Source: Clostridia bacterium | Lineage (GTDB): Bacteria > Bacillota > Clostridia > TANB77 > CAG-465 | Direction: 5' to 3' | NCBI GenBank assembly: GCA_030524345.1 | Contig: JAUNGP010000001.1 | Location: 1-64,000, forward strand | Length of the DNA: 64,000 nucleotides | Part shown: positions 35,742-44,243 of the stretch, in pieces | Numbering within the stretch: position 1 is the stretch's first letter | Layout: each line of letters begins with the position of its first letter | The notes under the pieces: generated by a model | Database searches by the model: none | What the model was told of the DNA's origin: nothing | The model's input: the letters and a program-made list of their open reading frames with translations, nothing else | Made by a program: the position numbers and the translations under genes

Positions 35742-36944
35742 TTATCTGTCATTTGCCATACGCCAACTAATACATCTTTCCAAATAGTCAACATACGCAG
35801 GATTCTTGCACATTCCTTTACCAGGAGTATCGGATACCTTTGCAACGTCCATACCATTACATCTTGTCACTTTCATGACGATGTTAAGCGGTTCGACATC
35901 CGTATCATTGGAAATATAGGTTCCAATTCCGAAGGCCACCTTTGCTTTTTCTCTGAAATATTTGTTAAGCATATTTGCCTTTTCGAAATTCAAACTATCG
36001 CTAAAAAGCAGAGTTTTCGTCATCGGATCAATTCCTAAGGATTTGTAATGATCAATCATCTTGTTCCCCCATACGATAGGATCTCCGCTATCATGACGAA
36101 CACCGCTAAAAAGTGTTGCGTAGGTAAGCTGAAAATCTCTGAGGAAGCAATCAGTAGTGATAGTATCCGTAAGAGCAGTACCATTTAAGATACCATATTC
36201 TTTAACCCATGCATCAAGTGCATACCAATTGGAATATGAGGGATTGTGCTTGTGATTACCCTGCCCGACGCACATAATCCACTCATGTGCCATAGTACCA
36301 CATGGAATAATACCATATTTCATAGCAAGGTACACATTAGAAGTACCAACAAAGATGGATCCAGGATACTTAGCTGCAGCAAGCATTTTAACTGCCAATT
36401 CTTGGGCTTCAGCAGAGAGTCTTCTTCTCAAACCAAATTCACTGAAAGCAGAAATATTATACTTACCACTTACTAACAAGCTGATCTTCTCTTCAAGCTT
36501 TTCTTTAAAAATCTTAAAAAGATGATCATAATCATATGCCATTCGGAAATACACTTCATTTACGATGGCCAGTACAGGAATCTCATACATAGAAGTATTA
36601 AGCCATGTACCGGCAGCTTCAATAGTAAGCCCTTTTTCGCCATCATCAGTAATGGTAAAGTCTTCATAAGAAGGTTTCCAAAGTTTCAGGAAATCAACAT
36701 AGGAACCTTTGATCCACTTGATATTGTTGATATACTCCAGTTCCTCCGGTGTAAATCTCAGATCACAGTACATTCTTACCTGCCTTTTGATTTCCTCAAC
36801 CATTTCTTTAGTAAAATGTACATCCCTGTTTCTACACTTGAAACTCCATGTAGCCTTGTAATCACTAAACTGGTGATAAATTGCCTGACCCATAGATAAT
36901 TTATACATATCTGTTTCCAACAAGCTTTTAATGATCTTTTCCAT
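35742..36944 (-). CDS. pncB: Nicotinate phosphoribosyltransferase
   Basis: 400 residues. It makes nicotinate mononucleotide from nicotinate and PRPP. Family motifs: TDMYKLSMGQAIYHQ at the N-terminus, FSEFGLRRR, GTMAHEWIM, and GVRHDSGDPIVWG carrying the phosphoribosyl-binding loop. The start is ATG 36944: the upstream in-frame ATG at 36959 contains the GGAGGT ribosome site itself. It lies 27 bases after the nicotinamidase-like gene. Base composition is clearly higher in GC than the flanking genes, with many CTG and GCC codons, which suggests recent acquisition. Confidence 0.93.
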   Translation of the reverse strand: MEKIIKSLLETDMYKLSMGQAIYHQFSDYKATWSFKCRNRDVHFTKEMVEEIKRQVRMYCDLRFTPEELEYINNIKWIKGSYVDFLKLWKPSYEDFTITDDGEKGLTIEAAGTWLNTSMYEIPVLAIVNEVYFRMAYDYDHLFKIFKEKLEEKISLLVSGKYNISAFSEFGLRRRLSAEAQELAVKMLAAAKYPGSIFVGTSNVYLAMKYGIIPCGTMAHEWIMCVGQGNHKHNPSYSNWYALDAWVKEYGILNGTALTDTITTDCFLRDFQLTYATLFSGVRHDSGDPIVWGNKMIDHYKSLGIDPMTKTLLFSDSLNFEKANMLNKYFREKAKVAFGIGTYISNDTDVEPLNIVMKVTRCNGMDVAKVSDTPGKGMCKNPAYVDYLERCISWRMANDR

Positions 36945-36971
36945 ATTATTAACCTCCATGTTTGTATAATT

Positions 36972-37631
36972 TTAGTTTTCTACCTTAACTTCGTTTGCAA
37001 TGATACAACCGGCCTGCGCCATAATTTCAAGCGACATATAATAAAACAGATCTCTGTTATGTTCTTCCGCCTCATAGCTTTCAACAAGATGCTCCGGAAC
37101 AATAACTTCCATTTCACGATTAATCTGATTACAGTATGTCTTAATAGCAAGAACAAACTGCATTACACAGATATCTGAAAGAACTCCACAGACAACAATT
37201 CTCTTGATGTTAGGATGTGACAAAAGCCATTCCTTAACTGCATCAACATGAAAGCCATTGGTGCTGTTTTTATAGATGATTCTCTCACAAGGAAATTCAA
37301 TAATACCACTAACCAGCTTAGCCCCATCTGTTCCAAGGACTCCATGTTCAGGATATTCATGAAACTCCAAAGATTCGGCAGTATGCCCTTCATTCAGATG
37401 AATGAGATTGTCAGATTTCTTTCCGCCGTTGGTAAATGCACATAAAAAACAAGACAACGGCTTGATAAGCTTAACTGCCAGTGGGTTTGCCATAAGACTT
37501 GTATAATTGAAGTCATTAATCATGTCAACCACAAATGTTGCAGTAGTGCCATCATTTTTAATAATAACAGCAGTTTCATTTTTTTCATACTTAGTTTTGA
37601 TAGCTTTAAGCGCGTTCATCATTTTTTCCAT
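36972..37631 (-). CDS. pncA: Nicotinamidase/isochorismatase-family hydrolase
   Basis: 219 residues starting at ATG 37631 behind GGAGAG. Cysteine-hydrolase residues: Asp in TFVVDMINDF, Lys in IYKNSTNGF, Cys in VCGVLSDICV. Known nicotinamidases turn nicotinamide into nicotinate; the adjacent NAPRTase gene makes that the likely reaction here. It is longer than some family members and has an insert around NGGKKSDNLIHLNEGHTAES. Higher GC than its surroundings. Regulation probably acts through the palindromes upstream. Confidence 0.85.
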   Translation of the reverse strand: MEKMMNALKAIKTKYEKNETAVIIKNDGTTATFVVDMINDFNYTSLMANPLAVKLIKPLSCFLCAFTNGGKKSDNLIHLNEGHTAESLEFHEYPEHGVLGTDGAKLVSGIIEFPCERIIYKNSTNGFHVDAVKEWLLSHPNIKRIVVCGVLSDICVMQFVLAIKTYCNQINREMEVIVPEHLVESYEAEEHNRDLFYYMSLEIMAQAGCIIANEVKVEN

Positions 37632-37664
37632 TTTGAGCTCTCCTTCCATTGTATAAATCTTTTC

Positions 37665-37685
37665 TTTCTACGAATTTCGTAGAAA
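37665..37685 (-). promoter_or_regulatory. Palindrome in the pncA-pncB leader
   Basis: Near-perfect 21-base palindrome, core TTCTACGAAATTCGTAGAA. It is about 35 bases ahead of the nicotinamidase-like start, downstream of the promoter. Either an operator or a short leader hairpin. Confidence 0.6.
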
Positions 37686-37728
37686 ATTCTCCTTTCCAAA
37701 TTTTTGTATTTGTTTTTATATTTTTGTT

Positions 37729-37762
37729 AATAACATTATAGCATGTTATTTTAATTTGTCAA
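37729..37762 (-). promoter_or_regulatory. Promoter and overlapping operator of the NAD-salvage operon
   Basis: TTGACA (37757-37762), 16-base spacer, TATAAT (37735-37740). An inverted repeat AATAACAT-6 bases-ATGTTATT (37729-37750) straddles the -10 box, the classic place for a repressor site. The repressor is not in the window; NAD-salvage genes elsewhere are controlled by NrtR or NiaR. Confidence 0.7.
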
Positions 37763-37966
37763 GGGTATAGTCTAAAAAAATAATAGAAAATCATATTTTT
37801 GTCAACATAACTATTTTTCACAAATCAATTAAAAATATTATTAACGGATTTTATCGTACTATATATTAAACAAATATATTTAAATGAATAGTTAGTAAAA
37901 TAAACATAAAGTAATGATATAAGTACAAATTATATCCAACATTATACTATTTTATAATTCCGAAAG

Positions 37967-37995
37967 TTGACATAAGATTATTTTTGTGTTATAAT
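37967..37995 (+). promoter_or_regulatory. Promoter of the repeat-protein gene
   Basis: Consensus TTGACA (37967-37972), 17-base spacer, TATAAT (37990-37995). Confidence 0.85.
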
Positions 37996-38047
37996 AAAGA
38001 TGTAGTTCGCAATAAACCAAAAATAATTATTAAAGGAGACTACTAAA

Positions 38048-38995
38048 ATGGAAAAAACTTTAAGAACAAAAACCCTGAAGGCACTGACTGCACAGGCAGA
38101 GATTATCAACATGAATGCAGAGGAACTGATTTCTTCTGTAGAGAACGCTATAAGTAACTTTCTGACATTGGAGGAAGATAAAGCTTACGAGCTTATGCTC
38201 CGGCTGAAGATTACTCCCAGGAAATCTGAGACTGAAGAAGAAGGCGAGAAAAAAACAGGTATCTTCTTGGAAGATGTCATGAAAGAAGCAGGCATCGAGA
38301 ACGTCGGTGTAGAGAATCTCCAAAAAGTTTGCGGTGACATGGCTGCAGCTTATAAGGAAGCCCATCCCAGATGCTGGCTTGCTCAGAAAGAAGATTATCC
38401 AGAAGAACTGAGAAAAGCACTGGACGATCCGACTATTCTGCATTTGATCGACGATCGATGCAAAGCTGCATCGTATCTTGCCGAAGATAGCGTGCAGAGA
38501 ATCATGTTTTTAATTACCTCTACGGAGGAGAAATTCCGCTTTGGCGGTCTGCGTGCAATGTTCTTCACTAAAGAAGAAGCTGCCGCCCTGAAAGATTTTG
38601 CTAACAATATTGCCAGCTACTTCACGAGTTTCGTTGAGGGCAAACTCAAAAGAACGAGCGAATCGAAACCTGCCAGTGAACTTACTGAAGAAAGATCTGA
38701 GCTGAACCTTGCCGGTGAACTTCCTGAAGCAAGATCTGAATTAAACCCTGCTGGTGAACTTCCTGAAGCAAGATCTGAATTGAAACCCGCCGGTGAACTT
38801 CCCGTCATAGAGCCTACTGCCCAGCAGATTCAGACAACTGCTTTTACTGCGGTTCAGATCCTGAGCAATGCAGAACTGATTAACAACTTCTTTGCAGCAT
38901 ACGCTGCTCTGAAAGAAGCAGGTATCGAGCCTGAAGCAGCTATGCTGAAAAAAGACAGCATCCAGAAACTGCTGAACGCAGCTACTGAGCTGTAA
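38048..38995 (+). CDS. Hypothetical helical protein with acidic 13-residue repeats
   Basis: 315 residues with no family I recognise. The N-terminal 200 residues are helical and charged, with LLSLKI-poor, Glu/Lys-rich sequence (LEEDKAYELMLRLKITPRK). A linker holds three copies of a 13-residue repeat (ELPEARSELNPAG and variants), then about 60 helical residues (AYAALKEAGIEPEAAML). No signal peptide or membrane helix. GC content and CTG use are well above the local level, as in the adjacent pncAB genes, although it is transcribed the other way. Starts behind AAAGGAG. Possibly phage- or plasmid-derived. Confidence 0.7.
   Translation: MEKTLRTKTLKALTAQAEIINMNAEELISSVENAISNFLTLEEDKAYELMLRLKITPRKSETEEEGEKKTGIFLEDVMKEAGIENVGVENLQKVCGDMAAAYKEAHPRCWLAQKEDYPEELRKALDDPTILHLIDDRCKAASYLAEDSVQRIMFLITSTEEKFRFGGLRAMFFTKEEAAALKDFANNIASYFTSFVEGKLKRTSESKPASELTEERSELNLAGELPEARSELNPAGELPEARSELKPAGELPVIEPTAQQIQTTAFTAVQILSNAELINNFFAAYAALKEAGIEPEAAMLKKDSIQKLLNAATEL
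38678..38794 (+). repeat. Three tandem 39-base coding repeats
   Basis: Units at 38678-38716, 38717-38755 and 38756-38794, followed by a partial fourth. They keep the reading frame and encode ELTEERSELNLAG, ELPEARSELNPAG and ELPEARSELKPAG. The second and third are almost identical, suggesting recent duplication. Confidence 0.85.
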
Positions 38996-39020
38996 GTCAA
39001 GTTCTACTCTAACACACACG

Positions 39021-39054
39021 ACACCCCTCAATATTTTTGAGGGGTGTTATTTTA
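39021..39054 (+). terminator. Terminator of the repeat-protein gene
   Basis: ACACCCCTCAA and TTGAGGGGTGT arms followed by TATTTTA. The convergent gene ends here, so it may serve both. Confidence 0.85.
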
Positions 39055-39738
39055 ACTTAATTGATCATAAGGAATTCTCACTATAAATTCCCCAGCGACA
39101 TATGGGGCCACATCATAAGGATTAAAAAATAAAATAATATGATTCTTATCAAACACAAAATTTTGATAATTAATAATTTTTTTCTCAAGTCCATTCTTTA
39201 GCATTTCCTCATTTCCATATTTTAAAATTTTTTCATTCTCTTTTAAAGTATCATATGAAATCGTATAAAAAGTATCTAACACATTTTCATAAAGTTTTGT
39301 AAGTTCAGTGATATCGATTATAACATCATTTTTGATATCATAATTAATAGTAAATGTAGTATTCATAGGATGTGCACCACCTGTTTGTCTAAATACATTG
39401 AATGCAAATGAGATATAATTTTCATATTCATAATCATCAAATGAGATTTCTAAGATATACGTTTTGTCACTTTCCTCACTTATGATATTTTTAAAATCTT
39501 CTACTATTTTTTGTATACATCCCTTTATCTTAATATTTAGGACATCATAATTCGTCTGGGGATAATAAATATCAATATTATATTTTTCATTATCCTCTTT
39601 CAAATTTTTGATCGTATATTGATCACTATTTTCACTAAAAGTTAGCTTTGCATCTAAAGTACTATTATTACTTATATAATATGTAAGTAATAAAAATACA
39701 CATAAAAAAATAATTACTAAAATATATCTTAGTTTCAT
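39052..39738 (-). CDS. DUF3298/RsiV-type extracytoplasmic protein
   Basis: 228 residues, start ATG 39738 behind AAGGTGA. One N-terminal membrane helix (YILVIIFLCVFLLLTYYI). The outer part shows the DUF4163/DUF3298 pattern: FRQTGGAHPM in the middle and LFFNPYDVAPYVAGEFIVRIPY at the end. Such domains occur in anti-sigma factor RsiV and in envelope proteins. No sigma factor gene is adjacent, so its role is open. It is the last gene of the cdd side of the cluster, after the WYL-like gene. Confidence 0.75.
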   Translation of the reverse strand: MKLRYILVIIFLCVFLLLTYYISNNSTLDAKLTFSENSDQYTIKNLKEDNEKYNIDIYYPQTNYDVLNIKIKGCIQKIVEDFKNIISEESDKTYILEISFDDYEYENYISFAFNVFRQTGGAHPMNTTFTINYDIKNDVIIDITELTKLYENVLDTFYTISYDTLKENEKILKYGNEEMLKNGLEKKIINYQNFVFDKNHIILFFNPYDVAPYVAGEFIVRIPYDQLS

Positions 39739-39782
39739 AGAATCACCTTGATACACTATATGTAATTATTTCAAAAAATATT

Positions 39783-39980
39783 TTAGTTCCACTCCATAAT
39801 ATCTTTCATTGCAAAACCTCTCATATCGTTTTTTTGGATATCAAAGGCTTCTAAAATCCACTGTTCTTCTTTATGCCACTCAGTAGATTTAAACTCAACC
39901 TTAATTGGAATAATCTCTCTATATGCAACATTTCCTTTCCAATTTTTATATAATATCTTTACCTTTTTATCTTCTTCCAT
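39783..39980 (-). CDS. Small WYL-domain-like protein
   Basis: 65 residues: VKILYKNWKGNVAYREIIPI, EWHKEEQWILEAFDIQKNDM, RGFAMKDI. This is the compact WYL-like arrangement (strand, Arg, Trp-His, Trp-x-Leu-x-Ala, FAMKDI) found as stand-alone proteins, without a helix-turn-helix. Possible ligand-binding role, otherwise unknown. Start ATG behind AGGAGGAAAGG, 11 bases after the cytidine deaminase stop. Confidence 0.7.
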   Translation of the reverse strand: MEEDKKVKILYKNWKGNVAYREIIPIKVEFKSTEWHKEEQWILEAFDIQKNDMRGFAMKDIMEWN

Positions 39981-39991
39981 AACCTTTCCTC

Positions 39992-40396
39992 CTATTCTAA
40001 TATAAATGGTGCTTTCAATAAATCTTCTACTTTTAATGAAACAAGCCTTTTATCCATATACATAACAATATCTATATTCCTACACATATCCAAAATATAT
40101 TGCAAACAAACACCACATGGCATTAATGTATTATCTATTTCTTCGGAATCATTTTTTCCCCCAACAATAGCAATCGCTTTAAATCTTTTTTCACCGTGTG
40201 ACAATGCATTTTGAATTGCTACTCTCTCAGCACAATTCGAAAGAGCAGGTATTGAAGGCTCTTCAATATTTGCACCAATATATACGGTTCCTTCTTCAGT
40301 AATTAAAGCTGCTCCAACTGAATAGTTAGTTCTATTTGATATAGCATTTTTTCTCGCATTCCTTGCTATATTGATTAAATCAATGTTTGTTATCAT
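39992..40396 (-). CDS. cdd: Cytidine deaminase
   Basis: 134 residues. Zinc site CAER and PCGVCLQY (Cys-Ala-Glu and Pro-Cys-x-x-Cys) are intact, with NYSVGAALITEEG and IGANIEEPSIPAL as substrate loops. It deaminates cytidine and deoxycytidine in pyrimidine salvage. Two bases after dgkA, as in the standard ybeY-dgkA-cdd order of Firmicutes. Confidence 0.93.
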   Translation of the reverse strand: MITNIDLINIARNARKNAISNRTNYSVGAALITEEGTVYIGANIEEPSIPALSNCAERVAIQNALSHGEKRFKAIAIVGGKNDSEEIDNTLMPCGVCLQYILDMCRNIDIVMYMDKRLVSLKVEDLLKAPFILE

Positions 40397-40398
40397 AC

Positions 40399-41178
40399 CT
40401 ATTTTCCCCCTAACAAATTAAACAATATATTTTCTATACTTGGTTTCATAAGTACTATTTGATATATAATTAATACTAATAAAATACCAATACCTGCACT
40501 AAGTATAACATATAATAGCTTATTCTTTTTATCCTTAGCTCTAGCTTGTGTTATAAAAATTGTTAAAAGAAAGGCAATGCCACATACAACAAAACTATTA
40601 GTTATAATATAAAGATACGTAGTAAGTGCAAAGGCCAGCGCAATTCTTAAGCTTGGACCAGAGTGAGCATAGTCTTCATCTTTTCCAAAAATTCCTTTTA
40701 AAATAATAGTAAGTATTACTACTCCAAAAACTATGGTAAATAGAATATGAAGCTTAGAGTTAAGTATTGATGAAATAATTGCAGTTGTTGCATTACTAAT
40801 TTTATCAACAAATAAAAAATATGCTACAACTACTGAGACACACGACGCAATAAGTACCCCTCCTGCTGCTATATCCTTTGCTGCCTTCGCTCTATCATCA
40901 TATTGATCTGTTATTAAGTCAACAATATATTCAACAGTAGAATTAATCATCTCGGCAAATATTACAAAACCTATCGTAAGGCAAATACAAGCAAACTCTG
41001 TTTTTGTAAAATCAAAAAATAAACTGGTAATTAAAACGAAAAGTCCAATAATATAATCAATTCTCAAATTTCTTTCTGTTTTAAAAGCTCTTATTACACC
41101 ATCAATAGCATGTCCAATAGCTGCTCCAAAAGTTTTATTTTTCTTTACAGGATTTTCTTTATTTTCCTTACTCCTCAT
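40399..41178 (-). CDS. dgkA: Undecaprenol/diacylglycerol kinase fused to a degenerate PAP2-like domain
   Basis: 259 residues. The first 125 are a DgkA unit: GHAIDGVIRAFKTERNLRID, FAEMINSTVEYIVDL (the conserved ExxNTAxE-type helix) and KAAKDIAAGGVLI. The second half has four more membrane helices. At AHSGPSLRIALAFALTTYLY it lines up with the PSGH-AFA motif of PAP2 phosphatases, and ITQARAKDKKNKLLYVIL with the SR-x-x-H motif, but the catalytic His residues are gone. So the kinase is intact and the phosphatase half probably dead. It overlaps ybeY by 11 bases. Confidence 0.8.
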   Translation of the reverse strand: MRSKENKENPVKKNKTFGAAIGHAIDGVIRAFKTERNLRIDYIIGLFVLITSLFFDFTKTEFACICLTIGFVIFAEMINSTVEYIVDLITDQYDDRAKAAKDIAAGGVLIASCVSVVVAYFLFVDKISNATTAIISSILNSKLHILFTIVFGVVILTIILKGIFGKDEDYAHSGPSLRIALAFALTTYLYIITNSFVVCGIAFLLTIFITQARAKDKKNKLLYVILSAGIGILLVLIIYQIVLMKPSIENILFNLLGGK

Positions 41179-41680
41179 TGACTCTTCCTACACCCACTTT
41201 ACTAAGTACTTTTTCCTCTAATGCTCTCATTTCTTTTTTTTCTTCATCAGTTTCATGATCATGTCCTGTTAAATGACATAAGCCATGAGTTATCATATAC
41301 AAAATTTCTCTTAGAATTCCTGTATGATATTCAATAGACTGTTTCTCCACAACTTCAAGACATAAAATGATATCGCCAAGTTCAACTTCTTTCATATTTA
41401 CATCAATATTTCTTAACTCATCCTTAGTAAATATAGGAAATGATAGAACATCAGTTGCTCTATCTATATTCCTATACTGATGATTTATTTTTCTTATTTC
41501 CTCCACACTTGCACTTTGTATTGAAACGTCTACTATCTCAGCAAAAATATTTTGCTCGCTTAACACATTTTCCACAATTTTATATACGGTATCTTCAAAA
41601 TTAAATTCTTGATTATCTGTTTTGCTTTTTACAAATTCAATTATTTGTTCATCCATATCTATTTGAATCTTACTTTTCAT
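41168..41680 (-). CDS. ybeY: Endoribonuclease YbeY
   Basis: 170 residues with the metal motif HGLCHLTGHDHE (H-x3-H-x5-H) and the upstream RATDVLSFP. Acts in rRNA maturation and ribosome quality control. It follows yqfD after 4 bases and overlaps dgkA; the usual phoH gene between yqfD and ybeY is absent. Confidence 0.93.
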   Translation of the reverse strand: MKSKIQIDMDEQIIEFVKSKTDNQEFNFEDTVYKIVENVLSEQNIFAEIVDVSIQSASVEEIRKINHQYRNIDRATDVLSFPIFTKDELRNIDVNMKEVELGDIILCLEVVEKQSIEYHTGILREILYMITHGLCHLTGHDHETDEEKKEMRALEEKVLSKVGVGRVNEE

Positions 41681-41684
41681 ATCA

Positions 41685-42869
41685 TTAGTTAGTCCTTTCT
41701 ACAAATTTTCCTATTTGCTCATTAATAGTATATTTTATATTAACAATCAATCCATTTTCTATTTCCTCAGTTTCTATGACACTATCAACAATATTACCAA
41801 GATTAGTATTTGGTAATATTTCATTTTCAATATAGTTCTTGCCATCTACTTTTGCCTCTTCTAATATCTCTTCTTTTGATTTTGTTATACAACTTTGGCT
41901 ATATTCATTAAATTGATATAAATCAAAAGAAATCACTTTTCCAAATAGAGAAATTTTTTTACTCTTTTTACTTATATCATATTTTAAAGATTTATTCAAA
42001 TAATTTATCATATATTCTTTATAATCTATTGTAACCCCTATACTATATCTTATTTTATTACTAAAATTCTTAATCGTATTTTCAAAATAATATTCTTTTG
42101 AAAAGTAATATTCTTTATTGATTCTTACAATTCCTTTTGCAGTAACATATTCTGGCTCCATTAATTTACTATAGATTACTCCTTCTATAAGTATATTTCC
42201 CTCTTCTGCATAACTTCCTGTTTTTAATAAAGCTGTTCCATTCTCCGGTATGATCTTTGTAATAATTCCTGATTTATCAGCAACTATATTTCCACATGCG
42301 CTTTCTTGTATATCTTTTTCTGCAATTTTAGTTTTTTCCACAACCTTCACAATAGCCTTAGTTCCATCCATCTCAAAACCTATCCAAGCTAAATCAGGTA
42401 TTAGCACCCTCATATTATTGGTTACATCCTTATTATCAATAAAATTTTTGTTCTTTCCTATATAAACCCCACTATCTTTTAATGCCGACATCAATTCCTC
42501 TTTTGAGATATACGTATTTCCAGTAATTTCGATATTCCAAATAAAAGTAGAAAAAATAATGCTAACTATAAGCAATACAAGAGTGAGTATTAAAAATATT
42601 TTTCTTTTCCTATATTTATGAAATGTAAAATATAATCCTTCTTTTTCTTTTATCTTTACACTACACTTTGTTTTTTTAGCGATTGGCTTTAATTTTTTAA
42701 ACTCGGATATATCTATTTTAAACCTAATCATTCCATTTACTATGTTTCTGATATCCCATATTTTAACATTATTTATTTTACAAAGATTGATAAATCTTTC
42801 CGTAAAATATCCTTCAATTTGTACAATTACAATCCCTCTTACATGTTTTAATCTATTGCCAAATTCCAT
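41685..42869 (-). CDS. yqfD: Sporulation protein YqfD
   Basis: 394 residues. N-terminal domain (RGIVIVQIEGYFTERFINLC), a basic stretch and one membrane helix near 90-110 (IFLILTLVLLIVSIIFSTFI), then a POTRA-like segment (WNIEITGNTYISKEELMSAL) and the YqfD core with IVADKSGIITKIIPENGTAL. Made under mother-cell control in spore formers; precise role unknown. Follows yqfC by 11 bases. Confidence 0.9.
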   Translation of the reverse strand: MEFGNRLKHVRGIVIVQIEGYFTERFINLCKINNVKIWDIRNIVNGMIRFKIDISEFKKLKPIAKKTKCSVKIKEKEGLYFTFHKYRKRKIFLILTLVLLIVSIIFSTFIWNIEITGNTYISKEELMSALKDSGVYIGKNKNFIDNKDVTNNMRVLIPDLAWIGFEMDGTKAIVKVVEKTKIAEKDIQESACGNIVADKSGIITKIIPENGTALLKTGSYAEEGNILIEGVIYSKLMEPEYVTAKGIVRINKEYYFSKEYYFENTIKNFSNKIRYSIGVTIDYKEYMINYLNKSLKYDISKKSKKISLFGKVISFDLYQFNEYSQSCITKSKEEILEEAKVDGKNYIENEILPNTNLGNIVDSVIETEEIENGLIVNIKYTINEQIGKFVERTN

Positions 42870-42880
42870 ATTTTCTCCTT

Positions 42881-43231
42881 TTAGTTTTTCTTATAATTTA
42901 AACTATATATTTTCCCAGAAATCACAAGCTCAGAATCTGTTATCTCTTTAATATCTAAATTACTTCCATCTATTACTAAATACATATTGTTTGTTTTAAT
43001 TTTTATGTAATTATCGTAATAATCTACAATTTTTTTATAACCTTCAATTAAAATATCAGTATCTTCAATACTAGTAATTTTAGTGTAATTTGAAACTATT
43101 TCTTGTGGGATTTCCAAAAAATCTGAAAACTTATCTTTAGCATTATTAATTGCAGACTTTACCTTTATATTTTTTAAAATATTGCTACCAATTTTTTTCT
43201 TTTCCTTCTTATTCAGTTTCAAATCTTTCAC
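42881..43231 (-). CDS. yqfC: Sporulation protein YqfC
   Basis: 116 residues, a little longer than the roughly 95 typical, with a basic N-terminal extension (MKDLKLNKKEKKKIGS). Conserved parts: FLEIPQEIVSNYTKITSIE, ILIEGYKKIVDYYDNYIKI and ISGKIYSLNYKK. Paired with yqfD as in other spore formers. Confidence 0.88.
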   Translation of the reverse strand: MKDLKLNKKEKKKIGSNILKNIKVKSAINNAKDKFSDFLEIPQEIVSNYTKITSIEDTDILIEGYKKIVDYYDNYIKIKTNNMYLVIDGSNLDIKEITDSELVISGKIYSLNYKKN

Positions 43232-43555
43232 TCCTTTAATTCATTATATTTTAAAAAATTATTTTTATTACATATGTAGTTTTATATCTTGATTTGTCAT
43301 ATTATGTCGCCTTTTGTATTAAAGTTATTAGAAAAATCAGCATTTACTGGTTGACAAATGCAAAATTTTGTAGTATAGTAATACAAGTTTACATATTTTT
43401 ATCGTATGAATTGTAAAAAAACGTATGGTTTGATATCATATTTTAAACATTCATACTCTATTTTTACACTTTTTTTACACACAAATGAAATTACTTTTAT
43501 ATAAAACTATTTTAAAAAAAATTATATGATGATAAAATTATATAGGGGTGAACTT
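43232..43555 (+). promoter_or_regulatory. Intergenic region with promoter of the agr-type regulator genes
   Basis: TTGACA (43351-43356), 17-base spacer, TATAGT (43374-43379), followed by a leader of about 175 bases with T-rich tracts. The rest, divergent to yqfC, is AT-rich; no gene is seen. Confidence 0.7.
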
Positions 43556-44230
43556 ATGCTAAAAATAGGAATGTGCGATGACAATCTAGAGAGCTTACAA
43601 GTAGTAGCAAAGCTATTAGAATCAGAAATTATTGAACAAGGGCTCGATGCTGAAATTACACTAATAACAAGTGATCAAAAAAAGATTTTTGATGCAATAT
43701 ACAATAATGAATTAGATATTCTATTTTTAGATATAGATTTTAAGACTAAAGGAAAAAATGGAATAGAATTTGCAAAAGACTTAAGAGAAGTTAATAGAAC
43801 CTTTTATCTTATATTCCTTACAGCCCATCAAAGATATGTACATTTATCTTTTGTTGTAAAAGTGTATGACTATCTATTTAAGCCTATTAATAGAGCAATA
43901 ATCGAGGATTTAGTTTCACGACTAAAAAAAGATTATTCAAGGGATCAAAATGTTTTTTTACATCTAAGCAGATGGAAATCCATTCAAATGAATTCAATTT
44001 TATATATTGAAAGAATAGGCAATAGATCCCACATAATAACAAATACAAATGAGGAACTTACAACTAAATCATTGGACACCTTATTAAATGAATTAACAAG
44101 TAATTTTAAAAGATGCCATCGTTCTTATATAGTCAATACCGAAAAAATTATAGGTATCGATAGAAAAAAAGGAATCGTAATACTTTCAAACAATAAAAGT
44201 TGTCCAATCAATAATCATTTTAATTTATAA
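43556..44230 (+). CDS. LytTR-family response regulator (AgrA-like)
   Basis: 224 residues from ATG 43556, behind AGGGGTGA; the longer frame from 43526 lacks a ribosome site. Receiver domain with acidic pocket CDDN and phospho-acceptor Asp in DILFLDIDF, then Lys in YLFKPINR. The C-terminal LytTR DNA-binding domain has ILYIERIGNRSHIITNTNEE and FKRCHRSYIVNTEKIIGID. Next to a matching sensor kinase and an agrB/agrD pair. It likely activates the agrBD transcripts. Confidence 0.9.
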   Translation: MLKIGMCDDNLESLQVVAKLLESEIIEQGLDAEITLITSDQKKIFDAIYNNELDILFLDIDFKTKGKNGIEFAKDLREVNRTFYLIFLTAHQRYVHLSFVVKVYDYLFKPINRAIIEDLVSRLKKDYSRDQNVFLHLSRWKSIQMNSILYIERIGNRSHIITNTNEELTTKSLDTLLNELTSNFKRCHRSYIVNTEKIIGIDRKKGIVILSNNKSCPINNHFNL

Positions 44231-44243
44231 AGGAGACTCCGTC

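Larger units (their letters stand above)
37686..38047. other. Divergent intergenic region between pncA and the repeat-protein gene
   Basis: Apart from the two promoters (minus strand at 37729-37762, plus strand at 37967-37995) I see only AT-rich sequence. There is no open gene. Confidence 0.5.

Noticed and set aside
38678-38794. Short CRISPR-like repeat array
   Set aside because: Repeats are contiguous, in frame and coding; there are no spacers and no cas genes.
38617-38808. Antisense reading frame through the 39-base repeats
   Set aside because: It only mirrors the repeats of the plus-strand gene and has no ribosome site.
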